Notes under the pieces: generated by a model
Told to the model about the DNA's origin: nothing
Database searches by the model: none
The model's input: only the letters and a program-made list of their open reading frames with translations
Program-made: the position numbers and the translations under genes
Shown: positions 27,143 through 34,532 of the stretch, one piece after another
Layout of the letters: each line of letters begins with the position of its first letter
Numbering within the stretch: the first letter of the stretch is position 1
NCBI GenBank assembly: GCA_943370025.1
Contig: CALRPI020000006.1
Coordinates: forward strand, 1 to 64,000
Source of the DNA: JAAUUE01 sp943370025
GTDB taxonomy: Bacteria > Cyanobacteriota > Cyanobacteriia > Cyanobacteriales > JAAUUE01
Direction: 5' to 3'
DNA: 64,000 nt

Positions 27143-27250
27143 CTACAGCAATTTTTGTTTAAATAAGACACAAGGCAACTGTATAAAATGCTTATCAAGA
27201 TTAGGTTTGAGAGTGGGTGGCTACAGCCACCCACTCTCAAACTGCTGTAA
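27143..27250 (-). mobile_element. Miniature element, family A (full length, diverged tail)
   Basis: Reverse orientation. Left end TACAGCAATTTTTGTTTAAA and the diverged tail align base by base with the copy at 38653. The hairpin GAGAGTGGGTGGCTACAGCC is intact and the right end is CTGCTGTA. TA occurs at both edges. Confidence 0.7.
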
Positions 27251-27256
27251 TTGATT

Positions 27257-27325
27257 TACGAACTGTAAATAGTTTAGAATGGCGCACCCTTCGAGTGCGC
27301 CATTCTAAACTCAAATAGGATTGCT
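27257..27325. repeat. Palindromic repeat, family E (copy 1)
   Basis: The core GTTTAGAATGGCGCAC and its complement around ccttcga, preceded by acgaactgtaaata. The same unit recurs at 27653-27721. It sits directly beside a family A copy. Confidence 0.65.
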
Positions 27326-27505
27326 ACAGTAGAAAAATAGCATGTAATTTAAGGTGAAACATAAGATATAAACAGTGAATCTTAATGCAAATTAGCAAAT
27401 ATATTAAGACAAAAATAGAGCAAATCTAAACTCGGATAAATTAGACTTACATCTAGGCATACATTAATTCTAAATAAGCTTGGAGCAGAATAACCTCTAG
27501 ACTAA

Positions 27506-27584
27506 GAGGCTATTTGTAAAATACGATTTTTCTTCCCCTCTAGGGCGAGAAATCGTACTTTCTAGCCACTTTATAAATGACCTC
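27506..27584. mobile_element. Miniature element, family C (copy 3) with TAA target duplication
   Basis: 79 bp: ends GAGGCTATTTGTAAAAT and GAGGTCATTTATAAAGT (reverse complement of right). TAA is duplicated at 27503-27505 and 27585-27587. The inner stem (cgatttttcttcccct / aggg cgagaaatcg) differs from copy 1, so the family keeps its ends while the middle drifts. Confidence 0.75.
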
Positions 27585-27652
27585 TAAACCTTGCTCACCA
27601 CCTGTGATTTGCAAATCAATTATGATCACTATATGTAGCAATTATAAATGTT

Positions 27653-27721
27653 TTACGAACTGTAAATAGTTTAGAATGGCGCACTGATCGGTGCATCATT
27701 CTAAACTTAAATAGAACTGTT
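27653..27721. repeat. Palindromic repeat, family E (copy 2)
   Basis: Same acgaactgtaaata lead and GTTTAGAATGGCGCAC arm as copy 1, with a partly decayed second arm (GTGCATCATTCTAAAC). Confidence 0.6.
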
Positions 27722-27840
27722 ATATTCAGACAAAAGTACCATAAATAAACCCTAAGACTGCCCAAGATATTGACTTTTAGAAGAGATTAACTTATAAGTG
27801 TTCTATTAATTAAAAACTAGGGTTTTGTGAGGAATTAATC

Positions 27841-29130
27841 ATGGAGACAAATCAAGAGATTCTGCCAGAAATGCACCCAAACAATGAAGATTACCCCCTA
27901 AATGCTGTGCCAACTAGCCAGAGGAAACCTATTATATCCTTAGCTCCTTTACTAATTGGCTTTACCCTGTATTCTGGAACTCTATTTGCTGGAGGATTAG
28001 TAGGTCCATCCTTTAAGTTTTTTCCAGATTTAATCGTCTTAATTATCGTTGGCAACTTGATTTTAGGACTTTATGCTTCTCTCCTTGGCTATATTGCCGC
28101 GAATACAGGTTTAAGTACGGTATTAATGGCTAGATTTAGCTTTGGGGCGATCGGCTCTCGCTGGGTAGATTTTATTTTAGGCTTTACCCAAATTGGTTGG
28201 TATGCTTGGGGTTCGGCTCTAATTGCCAACTTACTGAATAAATTAGCTGGAGTCCCCCCTAGCTGGAACTGGCTTACTATCCTCTTTTTTACCTATTTTT
28301 TCTGTAGTACTGCCTACATTGGCTATCGAGCTATGGATTGGCTATCCCGAATTGCCGTCCCCGCCATGCTGATTCTAATGGTGTGGAGTTTGGCGATCGC
28401 TTCGGGAAAAGTCGGCGGCTGGGATGGCTTGATGGCGATCATCCCCCAAAAACCAATGGATATTGGTGCCGCCCTAACGATTATTGTGGGCACTTTTGTT
28501 TCTGGGGGAACCCAAGCTACCAACTGGAGCCGGTTTGCAGTCTCTGGTAAAGCCGCCTTTATTAGCACTATGTCGGCATTTTTCCTTGGCAATGGCTTTT
28601 TAATTTTCTCTGGAGCTTTCTGCGCCTTAGTCTACGGCAAGGAAGATATTGTGGAAGTGATGGCAATCCAAGGCTTAGTTGTATGGGGATTAATTTTGCT
28701 ATTCCTGAATATGTGGACGACCCAAGATAATACTATCTATGCCTTTTCTGTAGCTGGGGCGCACATGTTTCGCACCAACAAACGAACAACTTTTGTCTTA
28801 GGGGGGGCAACTATGGCGCTGGTGTTGGCTTGGGGCGGCATCTATGAAATGTTAGTGCCTTACCTGATTTTGCTGGGGACTTTTATTCCTCCCATTGGCG
28901 GCATTATCATGGCAGACTATTGGCTCTGTCGTCGGGGCAGTTTCCCAGAAGTAGATACACCCCAACCGGCTTTTAATTGGGCAGGAATTATTGCCTATGT
29001 TGCGAGTTCGGCGATCGCCTACTTTTCTGACGGCATCAAGCCCGTTAATGGCATTATTGCCGCAGTAATTTTGTACTTTATTCTCAGTAAAATTATCCCC
29101 CAAGGCAGAACTAATCCTGAGGTAGGGTAG
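27841..29130 (+). CDS. codB: Cytosine/purine permease (NCS1 family)
   Basis: 429-residue inner-membrane transporter with about 12 hydrophobic helices. NCS1/CodB features are the N-terminal RKPIISLAPLLIGFTLYSGTLFAGGLVGPS and NTGLSTVLMARFSFGAIGSRWVDFILG. TNWSRFAVSG, TTQDNTIYAFSVAGAHM and GTFIPPIGGIIMADYW follow. CodB imports cytosine with sodium or protons. No cytosine deaminase gene is adjacent, so the exact nucleobase is inferred from family likeness only. It stands alone between repeat-rich gaps. Confidence 0.85.
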   Translation: METNQEILPEMHPNNEDYPLNAVPTSQRKPIISLAPLLIGFTLYSGTLFAGGLVGPSFKFFPDLIVLIIVGNLILGLYASLLGYIAANTGLSTVLMARFSFGAIGSRWVDFILGFTQIGWYAWGSALIANLLNKLAGVPPSWNWLTILFFTYFFCSTAYIGYRAMDWLSRIAVPAMLILMVWSLAIASGKVGGWDGLMAIIPQKPMDIGAALTIIVGTFVSGGTQATNWSRFAVSGKAAFISTMSAFFLGNGFLIFSGAFCALVYGKEDIVEVMAIQGLVVWGLILLFLNMWTTQDNTIYAFSVAGAHMFRTNKRTTFVLGGATMALVLAWGGIYEMLVPYLILLGTFIPPIGGIIMADYWLCRRGSFPEVDTPQPAFNWAGIIAYVASSAIAYFSDGIKPVNGIIAAVILYFILSKIIPQGRTNPEVG

Positions 29131-29173
29131 GGGATGATCTCATCAGTTATCATGAAGACTTAGAGGCTGCTAG

Positions 29174-29269
29174 GACTTACGCACTGCCAACAAATTATCT
29201 AAAATCTCAGAAGCTTTTACGAGCTTCGACAACCCTCAGCGAAACGATCAAAAATCAGTGCGTTAAGTC
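29174..29269. repeat. Inverted-end repeat, family F (copy 1)
   Basis: Ends GACTTACGCACTG and GACTTAACGCACTG (reverse complement of right) bound 96 bases with the word gagcttcgacaaccctcagcg inside. The same outer ends bound the unit at 40228-40350, though the interiors differ. Confidence 0.55.
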
Positions 29270-29307
29270 AATGTTAAGTTAATGAAGTTGTGCCGAGGTT
29301 GAAATTC

Positions 29308-29580
29308 ATGCTTTATATGGTCATTGAATATTTCAATGCAGGAGCGGCTGTTGATATTTACCGTCGTGCCCGCGATCGCGGTCGTCAGTTGCCACCCGGT
29401 CTTGAGTATATAGACAGTTGGGTAGATTTGGACTATTTCCGGTGCTTTCAACTAATGCGAACGGATGACCGAGCCTTGTTTGAGGTTTGGATGGCAGCTT
29501 GGAGCGATCTCGGTCATTTTGAAATCATTCCAGTGAGGACTTCGGCAGAGGCTGCTGAACATATTGTAGATAAATTCTAG
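29308..29580 (+). CDS. DUF3303 family protein
   Basis: 90 residues from ATG 29308; a GTG six codons earlier is possible but adds no conserved sequence. The protein matches the small DUF3303 family along its length: MLYMVIEYF, IYRRARDRGRQLPPGLEYIDSWVD, CFQLMRTDDRALFEVWMAAWSDL, and a C-terminal EIIPVRTSAEA. These are single-domain ferredoxin-like-fold proteins of unknown function. A family A element begins two bases after the stop codon. Confidence 0.85.
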   Translation: MLYMVIEYFNAGAAVDIYRRARDRGRQLPPGLEYIDSWVDLDYFRCFQLMRTDDRALFEVWMAAWSDLGHFEIIPVRTSAEAAEHIVDKF

Positions 29581-29581
29581 A

Positions 29582-29635
29582 TACAGCAGTTTGAGAGTGG
29601 GTGGCTACATCCACCCACTCTCAAACCCAACATTC
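29582..29635 (+). mobile_element. Miniature element, family A (truncated)
   Basis: TACAGCAGTTTGAGAGTGGG, loop gctacatcc, complementary arm, then cccaacatt, where the tail stops. It may double as the terminator of the DUF3303 gene. Confidence 0.65.
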
Positions 29636-29752
29636 AGGAGAATTATCAGACTTTAAGTGATCCCCGTCTTAAACTAATTGACCTCTGGTATCATATAGCG
29701 GTTTACTAAGTTTTCTGCCCTGTTTTTAGATTATAGACGTGGGAAACCTTAG

Positions 29753-29815
29753 TTACATCAGTTTGTGTGTGGGCGGCAACAGCCGTCTACACACAAACTC
29801 AAACAAAGTATAGTT
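29753..29815. repeat. Hairpin repeat related to family A
   Basis: CAGTTTGTGTGTGGGCGGC, loop, GCCGTCTACACACAAACTC, flanked by TTACAT and AAAGTATAG. The arms differ from family A, but the plan (CAGTTTG, arm, turn, CAAAC) and the ends are alike. A similar hairpin is at 13000-13034. Confidence 0.5.
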
Positions 29816-29838
29816 AGAGGATATTAGAAAAATAGCTC

Positions 29839-30441
29839 ATGGAACTCAAGGCTCTCAATCACCATAAATCTAGTCATAAGTCTAGGCTATTTAGCCCTAG
29901 GCGGATCAAAGCGGCTATTTTACCTACCATGATGCTGGGATTGGCAGTCTTCTTTGGTTATCGCCAAGTTGCCAGTTGGTTTGTGCAGCCAGAGGTGATC
30001 TTAGTGTTGGGGGGAGAGCCAGCGCGGGAGAAATTTGCCCTAGAATTTGCCCGATCGCATCCAGAAACTATGATTTGGGTTTCTTCCGGCAGCCCAGAGG
30101 AGTATACAAAAATGTTGTTCGATCGGGCGGGGATATCCCGGAGTCGCCTACATATCGATCGCCGCGCTCTGGATACCGTGACCAATTTCACCACCTTGGT
30201 GGATGAATTTCAAAAACAAGGAATTACTAGCGTGTACCTAGTCACCTCCGATGACCACATGCAGCGATCGCAGGTGGTGGGGGAAATCGTCTTTGGTAGC
30301 AGAGGAATTATTATTAAACCCTTACCCCTAGCTTCGGGGCGACAGCCAGAACCAGCGGTGAAATCGGTACGAGATGGAGCAAGGGCAATTATTTGGTTAT
30401 TCACTGGTATGACTGGGGCTAATCTTCTGCATCACGATTAA
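29839..30441 (+). CDS. YdcF family (DUF218) protein with membrane anchor
   Basis: 200 residues. A basic N-terminus and one hydrophobic helix (about 29-45) precede a DUF218/YdcF domain with EVILVLGGEPAREKFALEFA, VSSGSPEEYTKMLF, DRRALDTVTNFTTLV and VTSDDHMQRS. YdcF-type proteins are linked to envelope polysaccharide metabolism (ElyC) or S-adenosylmethionine binding; the biochemical role here is unknown. The domain probably faces the periplasm. Confidence 0.85.
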   Translation: MELKALNHHKSSHKSRLFSPRRIKAAILPTMMLGLAVFFGYRQVASWFVQPEVILVLGGEPAREKFALEFARSHPETMIWVSSGSPEEYTKMLFDRAGISRSRLHIDRRALDTVTNFTTLVDEFQKQGITSVYLVTSDDHMQRSQVVGEIVFGSRGIIIKPLPLASGRQPEPAVKSVRDGARAIIWLFTGMTGANLLHHD

Positions 30442-30454
30442 GACAGCTCGCTGA

Positions 30455-30554
30455 TACCAAATTAAAAAAATGGTTTCACCATTTTTTTAATTTAAATACC
30501 TACGCAGCAGGGTATTCAGAATCTCATTTGTATCAACCATTTAGCAAAATGGTA
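30455..30554. mobile_element. Miniature element, family D (copy 3) with TGA target duplication
   Basis: 100 bp, ends TACCAAATT and TACCATTTTGC (reverse complement of right). TGA is duplicated at 30452-30454 and 30555-30557. The central hairpin AAAAAAATGGTTTCACCATT is followed by the conserved ttaaataccta/ttcagaatctcatttgtatc region. Confidence 0.8.
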
Positions 30555-30581
30555 TGACATGAATTCGGGATAAGGGCTTTT

Positions 30582-30651
30582 TGAGGGGCGGCGTAATGCG
30601 CTGCCCCTCAAAAAAAAACAATTTTGCGTGCGCTTCGCGCACGCAAAATTG
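30582..30651 (-). terminator. Two hairpins after the TPR operon
   Basis: TTTTTTGAGGGGC…GCCCCTCAAAAAAA (30577-30617) and AATTTTGCGTGCGC…GCGCACGCAAAATT (30621-30652) lie just beyond the 3' end of the minus-strand TPR gene. The first has A/T runs on both sides and could terminate transcription in either direction. Confidence 0.5.
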
Positions 30652-30672
30652 GGGAATTTAGGGAAATTGGTA

Positions 30673-31986
30673 TTAATCTTGACTGCCTTGCTCACTTTCT
30701 AGATCGAAAATCACCTTCTTCCAATACCATTCTTCCGGCATGTCAGGGTAATTTTCCCGCGCAATATCTACTAGTCTTTGGGCGATCAACCTGTTGCCGC
30801 CTACCATATTCAGCAGTTGCTGCTGGAGTTCTAGGCTAGTGATAGAAAAATCATCGTAGGGCTGGGGATCGTCATAGGGTTGGGGATCGGCTTGCTGCTG
30901 TGCTATTTGTAGTTTTTGATCCGTTAGTTCCTGCTGCCAAGCTTTGATCCGATCGAGGGTTTTAGTATAAATCTGCGTTTCTCCCTGCTGAAACCACCTA
31001 TTTGCCGCCTCTTGGTAATCATTAATTGCCCCCGCCACATCTCCAAACTGGTGGCGAGCTTCTCCGCGATCGCAGTAATACTGAGATGATTCTGGCTGTA
31101 GCACTATGGCTCTAGAAAAATCCTCAATTCCTTGACGATAATTCTGAAGATGGCAGTAGGCAAAACCCCGGTTAGCATAAGCCTCAGCACTCTGGGGATT
31201 TTCTTGCAATAGTTGGTTGAAGTCGGCGATCGCCCCCACAGCATCCCCCACCAAGCGGCGAATTACGCCCCGATGCATCCGCACTTCCCAATCTTGGGGG
31301 GCAAGATCAAGAGCCTGATTCAAATCTGCTAATGCCTGAGATTGATTTCCTCTCTGGCTATGGACTATGCCCCGCAGACATAAAGCTTGGGCATTTTTGG
31401 GGTCGATTTGCAGTGTCCAATCCAGATCTACCATTGCCTCCGAGGATTTGCCTTGGCTGATCTTTTTCTTCACTTGGGCAAGGAAATCTTGGGGAGTTGG
31501 TGGCAGCAAAGCCTGCAATTGGCGATAGTTATTAATGCAACGGCGACAGTTGGCTTCATCTTGCTGGATCAGGAATAAGTTTGCCGCTTGTTGGTAAGCC
31601 GTCACCGCCATCTGCACCTGACCCTGTTGTTTATAAATCAATCCGAGTAATTGCCGAGCAGGAGCAGAATCAGGGTTTAATATCTTGGCTTGTTGCACAT
31701 CTTCCAGAGCCGCCGCCAGATTTTTGTTGGCGAGATAGGCGATCGCCCTGCTGAGATAAGCTTCAAAGTACTGGGGATGCAGTTCTATAGCTTGGGTGTA
31801 GTCAGCGATCGCTCCCTGCTGATCCCGCAACTCAAATAGGGCTAAACCTCTTTGGTAGTAGATTTGATAATAAATTCTAGAATTTTCTGCCTCCTCTTGC
31901 ATGGCACAACTCAAGGACTCGATCGCCCCTTGAAAATCTCCGGACTTGATCTTTGTCAATCCTTGTTCATAGTAGCTCTGGGTCAT
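30673..31986 (-). CDS. Tetratricopeptide repeat protein
   Basis: 437 residues, about eight TPR units (for example YYEQGLTKIKSGDFQGAIESLSCA, AYANRGFAYCHLQNYRQGIEDFSRAI) in two blocks separated by a less regular part (about 150-165). No signal peptide. The C-terminus holds a twice-repeated DPQPYDD followed by a conserved-looking helical tail (ITSLELQQQLLNMVGGNRLIAQRLVDIARENYPDMPEEWYW). It is the last gene of a minus-strand unit with a cyclase, a small GTPase and an OmpA-like protein, starting 7 bases after the cyclase stop. A scaffold role is likely. Confidence 0.88.
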   Translation of the reverse strand: MTQSYYEQGLTKIKSGDFQGAIESLSCAMQEEAENSRIYYQIYYQRGLALFELRDQQGAIADYTQAIELHPQYFEAYLSRAIAYLANKNLAAALEDVQQAKILNPDSAPARQLLGLIYKQQGQVQMAVTAYQQAANLFLIQQDEANCRRCINNYRQLQALLPPTPQDFLAQVKKKISQGKSSEAMVDLDWTLQIDPKNAQALCLRGIVHSQRGNQSQALADLNQALDLAPQDWEVRMHRGVIRRLVGDAVGAIADFNQLLQENPQSAEAYANRGFAYCHLQNYRQGIEDFSRAIVLQPESSQYYCDRGEARHQFGDVAGAINDYQEAANRWFQQGETQIYTKTLDRIKAWQQELTDQKLQIAQQQADPQPYDDPQPYDDFSITSLELQQQLLNMVGGNRLIAQRLVDIARENYPDMPEEWYWKKVIFDLESEQGSQD

Positions 31987-31993
31987 AATACTG

Positions 31994-33976
31994 CTATTTT
32001 CTCCCCTCTAAAATATAGGTTTTCATCTCTCCTTTGCCCTTAATATCAATTGTTCCCCGCTCGGAAAAATTATAAAATTCCTTGAGGCGATCGTAGGTAA
32101 TTGCTGTCACCTGAATTGTATTAGGTACTCCTTGAGATTCCATCCGACTAGCCGTATTCACCGTATCACCCCACAAGTCATAAATAAACTTCTTAATCCC
32201 AATTACTCCCGCCACCACACTCCCAGTATTAATCCCAATCCGCAAACTAAGTTGATGCTGACTTAATCGATTAAAACTATTGATAACCTGCTGCATTCCC
32301 AAAGCCATTTCTGCTATGGATGAAGCATGATCCTCATTCCGTTCAGGCATCCCCCCCACCACCATATAACAGTCACCAATGGTTTTGATTTTCTCTAGAC
32401 CGTATAGCTCCGTAAGATAATCAAATTCCGAAAAGATTTTATTGAGTAATTCCACTAATTCTATGGCAGATATTTGGGAAGAAAGATTGGTAAAACCTAC
32501 CAGATCAGCAAATAGGACTGTGACATCATCAAAGGTTTCTGCAATAATTTTTGAATCTTCTTTTAACTGGGTAGCGATCGATTCTGGCAAAATATTTAGG
32601 AGCAGTCGATTGGTTTTTTCCTGTTGATTAAAAAGAGCTACTTCTGTTTGTTTGCGGTTTATGTATTGTCCTATTTGATATCCAATAGACTTCATTAGAT
32701 AGAGCTGATCTAAATCGAGATTATGGCTTTCTTGACTAAAGAAAGTCATTACACCCAAAATAGCTTGCCTACGCTTAGTTAAGGTGAGATTATCATCTAA
32801 ATCGTCAAGATCAATCACCTGTTTATCTGATTCTGAGGAAGATTTGCCATCTGAATTATTACCAATAATCGGAAAGCTAAAAGCACTATGCAAACCATAT
32901 CGAACTAGAGATTCTCTATCAATAATTTCTGTTTCATCGGCAATTTCAATAATCCAATCCGGCTCTCCCTCAGCCCAAACTTTCCCTGCCATACCCTTGT
33001 TATAGTCGATCCTGATCTGCCTTTGTCCGGCAGTAAATTCTGCTAAACCTATCTCTGGATTAGACCAACTGTCAACAAGGTATAATTGGAGGTTCTCTGG
33101 AGGTTTAGGCATCCATAGTTCTCCCAAATCCCAACCTAGATGTTGACAGATGGTTTCTAAAATTATTGGTACAGATTGGACTAGGGAGTTACTAGTAGTT
33201 AAGACCTGAGCGATCGCATACTGGAGTTCCTGACGCTTCTGTTGACGTTTTAATTCTGTGATATTCCTCCCTATATAAACTAATTCTGGGGGTAATTCTG
33301 CATCTACCTCTAGGGTGGAATAGGAAAAGGAAATAACTAGATTCACTCCATATTTGGTCTGGCATTTAGTTGGCTTATCCGGGATAACCAAAGCATCCCT
33401 AACTATCAAGAAAATAGACTGATCAATTAATTCATCCTCGCTATAGCCAAACAAATCTATTGTTGCTTGGTTGATAGTTTTAATTACTCCTAAGGAGTTG
33501 GTTACTATCAAGACATCTGCCATGGAAGCTACAACTTGATCAATATAGTTCTTGGCGATCCGGAGACGGTTGACGAGTAAATTAGTCTCGTTGGAGTTTT
33601 GCACTAATGATTGTTCTAGAACTCTCCTTTCTGTAGCATCTTCTAGCAGGCAAATCAATCTATTTGTTTCACCATTATTTTCTGGGTCGGTAAAGATATG
33701 AATATCAAAGTATATTGGTTGCTGACCGGGCAGAATCCGGGCGATCGCTGTCAAGGAAAAATCCTCCATTCCTCCTACCCAAATAGATTCCAAAATATCT
33801 TCTAAACCTAATAATTCTGGGAAACTAACGGTGACATCTGTTCCTACTATGATCTGTTCTGGATTATCACTAAATCGAGTAGCTCCGGGGGAAGCACTAA
33901 TGATAGTACCCCGCCTATCTAGGGTGAGATATTCGCTGCCCCGAGCTTGCAACATTTTGAGAAATAGTGAATTCAT
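31994..33976 (-). CDS. Class III adenylate cyclase with PAS and GAF domains
   Basis: 660 residues without membrane segments. Two PAS domains (about 1-125 and 150-255) and a GAF domain (about 265-455) precede a class III cyclase domain (about 485-655). Metal-binding acids are in FADLVGFT and TIGDCYMVVGG. The purine-specifying residues are Lys (LEKIKTIGD) and Asp (IYDLWGD), the adenylate pattern, and the transition-state Asn/Arg are in NTASRM. It should make cAMP in response to a ligand or redox signal sensed by PAS/GAF. It is third in a four-gene unit, 29 bases after the GTPase. Confidence 0.93.
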   Translation of the reverse strand: MNSLFLKMLQARGSEYLTLDRRGTIISASPGATRFSDNPEQIIVGTDVTVSFPELLGLEDILESIWVGGMEDFSLTAIARILPGQQPIYFDIHIFTDPENNGETNRLICLLEDATERRVLEQSLVQNSNETNLLVNRLRIAKNYIDQVVASMADVLIVTNSLGVIKTINQATIDLFGYSEDELIDQSIFLIVRDALVIPDKPTKCQTKYGVNLVISFSYSTLEVDAELPPELVYIGRNITELKRQQKRQELQYAIAQVLTTSNSLVQSVPIILETICQHLGWDLGELWMPKPPENLQLYLVDSWSNPEIGLAEFTAGQRQIRIDYNKGMAGKVWAEGEPDWIIEIADETEIIDRESLVRYGLHSAFSFPIIGNNSDGKSSSESDKQVIDLDDLDDNLTLTKRRQAILGVMTFFSQESHNLDLDQLYLMKSIGYQIGQYINRKQTEVALFNQQEKTNRLLLNILPESIATQLKEDSKIIAETFDDVTVLFADLVGFTNLSSQISAIELVELLNKIFSEFDYLTELYGLEKIKTIGDCYMVVGGMPERNEDHASSIAEMALGMQQVINSFNRLSQHQLSLRIGINTGSVVAGVIGIKKFIYDLWGDTVNTASRMESQGVPNTIQVTAITYDRLKEFYNFSERGTIDIKGKGEMKTYILEGRK

Positions 33977-34005
33977 AGTTCAGGATTAAGTCATAGTTAA
34001 CATAG

Positions 34006-34527
34006 TCAAGTCATAGACACCGCTAATTCTTCAAATATTTTATCTACGTATTCTCCAGTTTTTGCTGAAGTTTGATAAATAGATAAAACTCTTTCTTGAT
34101 AAAGAGATTGGGCACTATGAAATATTTTAACGGCTTTTTCTGGATCAATTAAATCAACTTTGTTTAAAGCGACAATTATTTTCCCTTGGGGATTCACAGA
34201 ATAAAATAGGGCTAGGTGTTCAGGAATTCGATCGATCGTTTCGGGGCGACTAACATCTGCAACCACCAATGCTCCTTTAGAACCTTGGAGATAGCTAGGC
34301 GCGATCGACTTGAATTTTGTATGACCTTCTAAATCCCAAACCAACAATTGTAACTCCTGATCTGAACCACTGTCTGGCGGTAACACTATAGTTTTGCGGG
34401 AAATTTTTACTCCCACAGTAGATAAGTATTGGTCACTAAATTGACCGTCTACAAACCTTCTGATTAAGCTAGTCTTGCCTACCCCAAAGTCTCCAATGAG
34501 GCACATTTTCTTTGATACTGTCACCAT
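34006..34527 (-). CDS. Ras/Rab-like small GTPase
   Basis: 173 residues, a complete stand-alone GTPase: G1 GDFGVGKTS, switch-I Thr in STVGV, G3 WDLEGHTKF, G4 NKVD, G5 TSAKTG. The residue matching Ras Gln61 is His in the G3 loop, which suggests slow intrinsic hydrolysis or help from a partner. No lipid-attachment cysteine at the C-terminus. Bacterial small GTPases of this type (MglA-like and Rab-like) work as polarity or signalling switches with roadblock/longin-domain regulators. It starts 5 bases after the OmpA-like gene, and the cyclase follows, so the three are very likely co-translated. Confidence 0.9.
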   Translation of the reverse strand: MVTVSKKMCLIGDFGVGKTSLIRRFVDGQFSDQYLSTVGVKISRKTIVLPPDSGSDQELQLLVWDLEGHTKFKSIAPSYLQGSKGALVVADVSRPETIDRIPEHLALFYSVNPQGKIIVALNKVDLIDPEKAVKIFHSAQSLYQERVLSIYQTSAKTGEYVDKIFEELAVSMT

Positions 34528-34532
34528 GATAA

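Larger units (their letters stand above)
27330..27840. other. Intergenic DNA upstream of the cytosine permease
   Basis: AT-rich, with no convincing gene. It holds family C copy 3 (27506-27584) and family E copy 2 (27653-27721). The final 110 bases before the permease ATG have no clear -35/-10 pair or riboswitch fold that I could recognise. Confidence 0.5.
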
